DNA of 64,000 nucleotides, taken from assembly GCA_029298735.1 (NCBI GenBank), contig JANSLP010000080.1, positions 52,840-116,839 on the forward strand, read 5' to 3'. Below the pieces are notes generated by a model. That model made no database searches, was not told the DNA's origin, and saw only the letters and a program-made list of their open reading frames with translations. This document shows positions 56,438 to 64,000 of this stretch, piece by piece. Origin of the DNA: Ophiostoma sp. CBS 140.51 (taxonomy: Eukaryota; Ascomycota; Sordariomycetes; Ophiostomatales; Ophiostomataceae). The number at the start of each line of letters is the position of its first letter. The first letter of the stretch is position 1. A program made the translations under genes and the position numbers.

Positions 56438-59182
56438 GGACGAACGAAAAAGATCGAGGCGTTTTGTATCTTGTATCATCTGCTTGTCAATTAGCATCTA
56501 AGCTGTTAATAGTTCCTTCTGTTTTTTTGTCAGCTGTCAACGTGTATTTTAAGGTTTCTGCCTAAACCAAATGCATACAGTGGGTTGCACCTGCCAGCCA
56601 GTGATCAGTAAATACACACCACTGCATTCGCCGAACCAAACCAGTCGACTTGACTGCACCGAACTTGCTACAACCACTTTCTATTTCTTCTTGTCAGCCT
56701 CACCTGGGGTCCGGCGGCAGGCGGATGTCTGGCGAATTGGGAGTTGCAGGGTGGATAGGCCGGGTGGGGTAGGAAAACGAGCAGATACGAACTTCAGACA
56801 GGAGGTGGAGGGGGGCGGGGGGACGAAGGAAAATAAGAGAGAAGGGCAGAAAGGGCAGAAAGGGGGGGAAATACCAAAAACCGGCGGACTGTTTTATGTT
56901 TTGCTATTTTCCTATTTTACTTTTGTATTTATTTTATTCCAGAGCTGCCATGGTAGGCGCATAAGAGTTTAGATGGAAGAGGGAAAGAGCACACCGTAAG
57001 TCACTTCCTTCCGTAAAATGTCAGATGAAAAGCAGAAGTTACGGAATGTCCCGCCTGCACGGTCCTTCCCAAAGAAGACGAGTGACGGGCACTGGGGCAA
57101 TGGCATTTGGTTGTGTTGTTCTGTTATTTTCTGCAGCGTGCGTCGTGCGTGCCTTCCTCAACCAGAGCCAGAGCTCGCCAGGGGCATCGAAAATAAGAAA
57201 TAAGGTGAACGACCGGTGCGGAATGGAAAGAAGGAAAGAAAGAAAGAAGGGAAGGAGGGGACAAGTCAAGGGACACGCACGGGCCAGGAAACGGCCACCT
57301 AGGCGAAATGAGGACTAGCTCCCTGCTGGTGTCTGGTCTTTTCCAGAGTTTCCTGGCGAGCTGGCCCCTCAAGTCTCCCAATTTTCTACATTCTCTCTAT
57401 TCTACAGTGGGCTGCGGGCGTTACTTTGTACTCTTTTTGGGTCCCTTGCCCCTGTTCTCCGCCCTTCATCTCGCGCTGTGTCTCTCCCCTGGCGTGTCTT
57501 GTGTCCTGTCGAGCCGATGCACTGTGTATTTGGCGGTGTCTCGCGCCTTCCCTCTCTTCATCTCTCCCTCCAGTCGTGCCTGCCCCCTCACCTCACACCC
57601 CCCTCTCTCCTTCCCTCCCCCCCTTCTTTCCCGTTCGCTCCTGCCCTGCTCGCGCCCTGTACCTTCGTACTTACCTGTGAAGATTGAGTGCATGCTCACG
57701 ACGTCGTTTCCTGCTGCATCGACGTTCCTTTCTCGACTTCTTTGCGTTCCCAACTCTTTTCAACGGTCGTCCGCACCGTCACGCGTCCATCCCACCGCCT
57801 CGCCTTCGCTCCCACGCTTCACCGCGCCAACCATCTGCCAAACCAGCGCGGACTCGACTAACTCCCGCACCCACGAAAACGAGACGAGCCACGCCGCTAC
57901 TTTTCTGCTACTATTTTCGCCTACTACTATTAGCTAAAGGGGCCTTGCTTTTCTACCCCGTTGGCTTGCTCCGGCCCCGTATCAAAGTCTCCTTTTGCGT
58001 CGTCTCGTTGCCCTTCTCTTTTCCATCAACCGAATCAAACAAAACACAAAAGTACGACGGGCGACGCCCGTACATGCGACCACCGCCTCGATAACTCTCC
58101 CGGTTCCGACAAGCAACGGCCCCTCCCTCCTTAATTTATCGCTCTCTTTGCCGACGCCGCCATCCTTCGCTTGTCGTAGGACTTTCGACCTGCTTCACCT
58201 TCTTCTTGCTTCCCAAGGCTGTCTCCGAAGCTGTCTCGACCTCGTGCGACGACCCGGTCTGGTACTGCGTTGGGCTTTCGCCAGCCAAGTCACAGCCATT
58301 TCAACCTCTCTGTTTCTGTATCTGTCTTTTGTGAAGAACAGAAAACGCCCCTCTCGCTAACCCCCCCTTCTCCCTGCTCGTCTTGCAACTCCTCACACGC
58401 CTCCCACGCCCCAAAATTAAGGTTCGACTTTCCTCGACACCCGTATCACCGGCAACCTTGCAAAAAAAAAACCGCCTAAAAATAACCATCCACCATCTCC
58501 ATTCTTTTTTGGCCCTTGCCACTTTTGCATCGTGTTCGTCTTCTTCTCTCTCTCCTCTATTCCTCTATTCACCTTTTCCTTTCGTTTTCCCCTTCCCGAC
58601 GTCGTCTGCTGCTGCTACCCCCCTTGCCTTCTCAGCTCTTGGGCTTCGCCACAGCCGTGTGTGGACGAAAAAAGCAGCCCGACGTCTCCAGAAGCCCGCT
58701 TTTCTCTGACCAGCTCAGCCTCAGTGCCTCCTCTTCTTCTACAACCGTACAGGACCCCCAGGACCACCCAAAACGAGCAAAACCGCCCTGTTTGCCCTGA
58801 GCCTTACCCATTCGAACCCCCGACGTGCCCCAAATCGAGCGGATCGAGCGACCGTTTTGATTTCGATTTTCGACTTTTCGATTAAACCTCGCATTTTTCG
58901 AATCCTGTTGCCCTGCTTCCCCGCCTCCACCGTTCATTTGCAGGCGGGCAACTTGGCGCGCACCCTGTCCTGTCCTGGTGGTGCCAAATACGCCAGAACC
59001 GGGAGGAGCCGCCAAGACTCTCTCTCTCGACTTGAGCGAAGAAGCGAAACGAGAAAACGAGAAACGAAACGTCGATAACGAGCTGCGAGGACAGCGAGTG
59101 TCCATAACGACGACAAACTCCCTTCTTTTCCTTTTCTATCCCGATAACAGCCTGCATCCGTTGCAGGCCCCCGACCTTCACA
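56438..59182. other. Long spacer with G-rich tract and LRG1 leader
   Basis: About 2.7 kb. A G-rich block at 56801-56868 could form G-quadruplexes. From about 57300 to 59180 the plus strand is dominated by C and T, consistent with a very long 5' leader and possible leader introns for LRG1. No conserved frame was recognised. Confidence 0.5.
56801..56868 (+). other. G-rich tract, candidate G-quadruplex
   Basis: Runs of three or more G occur at 56810-56815, 56817-56822, 56844-56846, 56853-56855 and 56862-56868; the last three are spaced by six bases each (GGGCAGAAAGGGCAGAAAGG and on). Confidence 0.5.
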
Positions 59183-62100
59183 ATGGCCGGCTACGATAAC
59201 AGCATACACGACGACCACATTCACAACCCTCTCCAGCCACCACCATCCATCAACAGCGGCGGCTACCAGATGGAGCGAAACCACAGCGACCGCAGCAACC
59301 GGAGCCAAGGCCAGCCATGGCAGAACGGCGGTAACGGCAATGGCAATGGTGGTAGCGACGGCGGCTACGGCAGCATGGCCTCACACCCACACCCACCAGG
59401 ATCACCAGCACTGAGTTACCGCGAACAACATCGAGGCGACCGTGGCGACCGGGACCGAAGCGACCGCAGCGACCGGGGCGGTGATCGCGAACGGACACAC
59501 GACCGCGACCGCGATCGCAGTCGAGAACTCGACCGTGGACGAGACCGTGACTTGGAGCCAAGGCGCAGCGCAGAACGGAAGCACTCACAGCAAGGAAGCT
59601 CAAGAACTACGAGCGGTCAAGTCAGGACATGCAAAAAGTGCGGAGAGCAGTTGACCGGCCAGTTCGTTCGCGCTCTGGACGGCACTTTCCATCTTGACTG
59701 TTTCCGTTGCAAGGTAAGCCCTGCTTTTTCGATACTTTTCATACCTCGCCTACCTCATTTGATACTAACGAACCCAGGACTGTGGTCAGATTGTTGCGTC
59801 AAAGTTCTTCCCTGCCGACGACGGCAACGGCGGCCCCCAATACCCTCTCTGCGAAACCGATTACTTCCGTCGCCTCGGCCTGCTATGCTATCACTGTGGC
59901 GGCGCGTTGCGAGGGTCCTATATTACAGCACTTGACCGGAAATATCATGTCGATCATTTCACTTGTTCCCTCTGCCCAACTGTCTTCGGCGCCCAGGACA
60001 GCTACTACGAACACGACGGCCACGTCTACTGCCACTATCATTATTCGTCTCAGTTCGCACAACGATGCAACGGCTGTCAAACCGCCATTCTCAAGCAGTT
60101 TGTCGAGATCTTCCGTAATGGCCAAAACCAGCACTGGCATCCAGAGTGTTATATGATACACAAATTTTGGAACGTCCGGTTGACAGCGCCACAAGACGTA
60201 AAACCCGTCGAACCACTATCCGAGACTGACGAGGCTGCTAGCCGCAGGCACGTTCGTGAGGACGAGGAGAAAATGGAGGAGAAGGTGTACCGCATCTGGA
60301 GCGTGCTCTCGACCTTTGAGGAGTCGTCTGCAGCGTGTATTTCCGATATGCTTCTGCACGTCAGCAACGGGGCCTATGTCGACGGCGTGATTGTTGCTAA
60401 GCGCTTCATCAGCCATGTCGAGATCCTCTTCCGTTCAGCAGACAACTTGGACGCGACAATGACACGATTGGATATGAAGGGTCTCTCGTATGGCCGCGAG
60501 GCAAAGCTTCTGTGCAAGAAGATTGTCGCCTTCTTCTCGCTCCTGTCAAAATCCCAGGACTCGTCCGCAGCTAAGCTCGGCGTCACCCAAGAGCTACTGT
60601 CTCTCGTCACAAGTCTCGCCCACTACCTCAAGCTCCTGATCCGCATCTGCTTGCAGGGTGCGCTCCGCATCGAAAAGGACCGCGGTGCGCCCGACGGCCT
60701 CTACCAGTTCCTCGACGATATTAACGACCTCGAGGCCCTGAAGAACGAGCCCGAAGATAGTCTGCGCCAAATCACCGCGAGCATGTCCCGCCTTGCCGCC
60801 AACGACTCCGACCAGTGTGTGACGTGCCGGAAGCCCATTGAAGACGAATGCGCCAAGAGCGGCGAGCGTCGTTGGCATCTTGCCTGTGTCAACTGCGCGC
60901 TCTGCAACAAGGAGCTGGGCCGCACTCTCCAAGATGCTCACGTCAACCCCTACGACGGCAAGATCTTCTGCAGCTCCTGTGAAATTCTGAACAATGCCGA
61001 AAAGGCCGTGTCCTTTGAGCATGTCACCAAGCTGCAGCAGTACGTCTTCCTCCTGCGCGTCGCCCTGGCCCGACTGCTGGACATCCTCCATAGCAGCGGT
61101 GCCCTGGCCCGTGCTCTGCAAGACGAGTCGTACGAAGGCGGGGGCAAAGACGACGATATGCGGCGCAACAACCGGCTATCGATTATCAGCGACCACGATC
61201 CGAACCGGGAACCGTCGTCCTACGAAACCACTTTGAACGATGTGCGCCGACTGCGAAGTACCCGTCTCGACAAGCACCTGTCATCCAGTTTTAGAAAAGC
61301 GAGGACGTCGCGTGTTATGGGCGGCCCCGAAGATTCGAGTGCACGACCCGGCTCGGCTGGTGGTGGTGCCGCTGGCGGAAGTGGACCCGGTCTGCATGTT
61401 GTCGAGGACCGTGTGGACGAGTCCATGGCCGATACCATGCTTGGGCGTCAGGATGCGCTGACGTTGGACGATATCCCGCACATTGTCGCCGCAGAGCAAG
61501 CCCGTGAACAGCGCATGGGCGGTTTTGGCCGTCAAGACACGAATGACAGCGCTGATGGCCAACAAGGCCCGCCCGGCGATCGGAACATCTCTGAAGGTCG
61601 ATTTGCCGGTGGTGCACCAGGCCCGAACCGTGCCATGAGCCCTCAGAAGCTTACCGGTCGCAAATACTTCTCCGAGCTGTCGGGCCTTGAGTACTTTATC
61701 GTAAGGCATCTTGCGGTCCTGACTATGCTTCCGATGATCGAGGCCGAGTTTTCACTCGAGGAGCTCCTGGGTTTCATTGAGTCTCGGAAGCCCGCTACCT
61801 TCTGGAACAAGTTCGGCAAGGCCTTCAAGAACGACGCCAAGAAGAATGTCAAGAAGAAGGGTATCTTCGGTGTCCCATTGGAGGTGATTATTGAGCGTGA
61901 TGGCGCTGACTCTACCGATGGTGTGGGCCCCGGCACTCTGCGTATCCCCGCCATTGTCGACGACATCGTATCGACCATGCGCAAGATGGATCTCTCGGTC
62001 GAGGGTGTCTTCCGTAAAAACGGCAACATCAAAAAGCTTACTGAACTGTGCGACCGCATCGACCGCGAAGGTTCCGACAACGTTGGTCTCGGCCAGCAGA

Positions 62101-63138
62101 ACGTCGTCCAAGTCGCTGCCCTGCTGAAACGGTACCTCCGCGACCTGCCCGACCCGCTGATGACACACAAGCTGTACCGCCTATGGCTCGCAGCCGCCAA
62201 GATCAATGACGAGACCAAGCGCCGCCGGTGCCTACACCTCACATGTTGTCTGCTGCCCAAGTGTCACCGCGACTGCCTGGAGATTCTGTTCTTCTTCTTG
62301 AAGTGGGCAGGCTCATTCCACCAGGTCGACGACGAGAGTGGCTCCAAGATGGACATTCGGAACATTGCCACCGTCATTGCGCCCAACATTCTCTTTGTCA
62401 ACTCCAAGATTCCGGCCCTCGACAGCGATCCCATGTTTGCCATTGACGCTGTGACCATGCTCATCACCTACATTGAAGAGATGTGTTTGGTAAGTAGCCC
62501 TACAACTGTACGATTATTAAAATTCACATATACTAACCGAACAGGTCCCCGACGAGCTCGTCGATGTTCTGAACGACCCCTCTCTCTTCAACAACAATGG
62601 CGAGATTACGACCAAGGAGATTCTCAAGCGTTTCGGCGACCGTACCATCACCAGCGGCCCCGGTCAGCCGTACGGCAAGATGGGCGAGGTCATGAACCGC
62701 CACGACCCGTCAACCCGGCCGCTCGCACGCCGCGTCGAGACCGACCCTTCCGTGTGGCAGGACGAGCGTAGTGTCCGCACGGTCCAGGACGCGCCTCCGG
62801 CCGGTGCTAGTATCCCGCCGTACAGCTCCGCGCCCAACCAGAGCACGCCGACCAAATGGAACCGCGCCCAAGACGACGGCTCCCTACAACACGTGTCGCC
62901 CTACCCGTCCCAGCACAATCTCCACCTTGACAGCGTCGACGACCAGCCGCTGTACCCGCACCCGCAGTCGCAGCCGCCGCCACCAATCGGATCGCAATCA
63001 CGGTCCCAGTCACAACAGCGGGGCGACCCTCGCGACCCCCGCGATCCGGGCGATATGCCGCCACGGCAGGAGTGGCGTAACTCGGGCGCATGGGGTCGGG
63101 GGAACAATGGATCGGTCGGTGTTACGGGAGGCGTGTAG
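59183..63138 (+). CDS. LRG1: LIM-RhoGAP protein (Lrg1/Rga-type Rho GTPase activator)
   Basis: Three exons, 59183-59713, 59778-62489 and 62545-63138, all phase 0; 1278 residues, close to the length I recall for Neurospora LRG-1. The N-terminus is disordered and has RD/RS repeats (about 80-135). LIM1 begins at C150 (CKKCGEQL) and spans intron 1; LIM2 follows (CYHCGGAL, about 219-275), with a half-LIM zinc segment (CNGCQTAIL) and a further full LIM at about 524-580 (CVTCRKPI to CSSCEIL). The RhoGAP domain (about 875-1080) has the arginine finger R923 in EGVFRKNGNIKK and LLKRYLRDLPDPL. The tail is Pro/Gln/Ser-rich. In Neurospora, LRG-1 is a RHO1-specific GAP controlling hyphal tip growth; this role is inferred here. 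Confidence 0.92.
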
Positions 63139-64000
63139 ACGTCCTTTTGCGGTGTCTTTTCTTGGTTTCTTTTTGTCATTTTGTTTCGGTGTTTGGATAC
63201 GGGTCTTCTGGGTGCTATATGGATATAGGGCTTGTGTTTCTTCTTAAGATGGTGGTTAGGCCTGCCATGAAGTTGGTCATTTGTGGTCACATGTCGACAC
63301 CTCTTTTCTACTTTTTTTCTTCTTTTCTTTTTCTCTTCTTAAAACATTTTCTTCTACCCTCAGCCTTCTTGTCGGGTTTCTTTTCACTTTTTTTCACCTT
63401 TAGCCATGATTTTGTTTTTCTCTTTTCTTTCCTCTTCTTTTCTCTTTCTTATTTGATCTCGGGAGAAAGGGAAGCCAGCCGGGGTCTTTTTTATGAAAGC
63501 TCTATACCACCTCCTTATCTTTCTTCATAGCCTTTTATACTCCTTCGTTTTTTCTCTTTTTGATAAAATTTCAACACCGTTTTATGAGTTTATGTCAAGC
63601 TTATTTGTCTTTCGAGACAAGTTTTAAAAGAGTGCATGGCACTCTGGTACAGGGGTTATGATCTTGTTGCAAATTTAAAAATAATATTCTACTTTGTAGG
63701 TACCGAAAATATTAAGGATAAAATTTCAAAGCTAAAGAAAGATTTTTATTATGATATTGATAGTGATGAACTTGTCGTTATGTTAAATTTATTTTCAAGT
63801 AATCACAACAATGAGGGAAATTGAAGACGATAATTCAGTATTGATTTTTATATGTAAACTAAATAAATTGATAGTAATAAAATGGACAATGCATGCCCGG
63901 TGGTAGTAAGCCCGGCAGCGGCGCGCCGGGAAACTACGCGCCATCCACATACACGCCCAGGCGGTCATCACAGCCAATGGTAGTCACCGGTAACCCTCAA
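63139..64000. other. LRG1 3' region, T-rich tract and AT-rich edge
   Basis: About 63300-63460 is T/C-rich. From 63540 to about 63890 the sequence is strongly AT-rich and contains a 62-codon frame (63636-63824) with codon use unlike any gene in the window. The last 110 bases return to high GC. On the minus strand a 20-codon open stretch ends with a stop at 63936-63934 and might be the last exon of a gene lying mostly outside the window; this cannot be judged here. Confidence 0.4.

Noticed and set aside
58805..58830. GGGTTCGAATGG on the minus strand, also like a tRNA B box
   Set aside because: The flanking bases do not pair as a T-stem and no cloverleaf can be drawn.
57308..58885. Ser/Pro/Leu-rich plus-strand frames in the LRG1 leader
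   Set aside because: They come from C/T-rich leader sequence and have no domain or consistent start context.
63934..63996. Possible last exon of a minus-strand gene at the right edge (20 codons ending in a stop at 63936-63934)
   Set aside because: The open stretch is too short to judge and would need an acceptor at the very edge of the window.

Overview
This is GC-rich nuclear DNA of a filamentous ascomycete, most likely a Sordariomycete. The genes have short introns (about 50 to 240 bases, GTNNGT donors, CTAAC-like branch sites, AG acceptors), G/C-ending codons and pyrimidine-rich leaders. Several products match Neurospora-type forms, such as the 21.3 kDa complex I subunit and a three-LIM RhoGAP of the LRG1 type. 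Placement below class is not supported. No bacterial, viral or plasmid cassette, tRNA, rRNA or CRISPR array was seen.

I support 21 protein genes. Left third: a cut-off RmlD/MAT2B-like reductase (-), CDC34 E2 (+), a UBA-UIM-USP-like protein that appears catalytically dead (+), a DOT5-type nuclear peroxiredoxin (-), the complex I 21.3 kDa subunit (+), LTO1 (-), cytosolic methionyl-tRNA synthetase (+), proton-translocating NAD(P) transhydrogenase (+) and complex I NDUFA12 (-). Middle: PGS1 (+), a secreted GH5 cellulase (+), a small metallophosphoesterase (-), a conserved orphan (+), a DUF3405-like type II membrane protein (+), EMP24 (-), ARF1 (+) and mitochondrial HSP78 (-). Right third: eEF1B-beta (+), GINS subunit PSF1 (+), a SulP-STAS-cNMP transporter of the VSB1 type (+), NIP7 (+), a membrane-anchored alpha/beta-hydrolase-like protein without its nucleophile serine (+) and LRG1 (+).

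Most of the content is housekeeping. A mitochondrial theme recurs (two complex I subunits, transhydrogenase, PGS1, HSP78). Two divergent pairs join functionally related genes: NDUFA12/PGS1 (inner membrane respiration and cardiolipin synthesis) and EMP24/ARF1 (p24 cargo receptor and the coat GTPase it recruits). The only clearly accessory gene is the cellulase, whose upstream region has a TATA box and candidate XlnR and CreA sites.

Intergenic spaces are of three kinds: pyrimidine-rich leaders up to about 2.8 kb long, short convergent 3' spacers, and AT-rich islands (about 1150-1620, 12530-12780, 39180-40060 and 63540-63900) that differ sharply from the surrounding DNA. I found no new multi-gene system. 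The best leads are two apparently inactivated enzymes (pseudo-deubiquitinase and pseudo-hydrolase), the conserved orphan at 29740-30450, and the AT-rich ORF near the right edge. All exon coordinates were read by eye from splice signals and frame continuity and have no transcript support.
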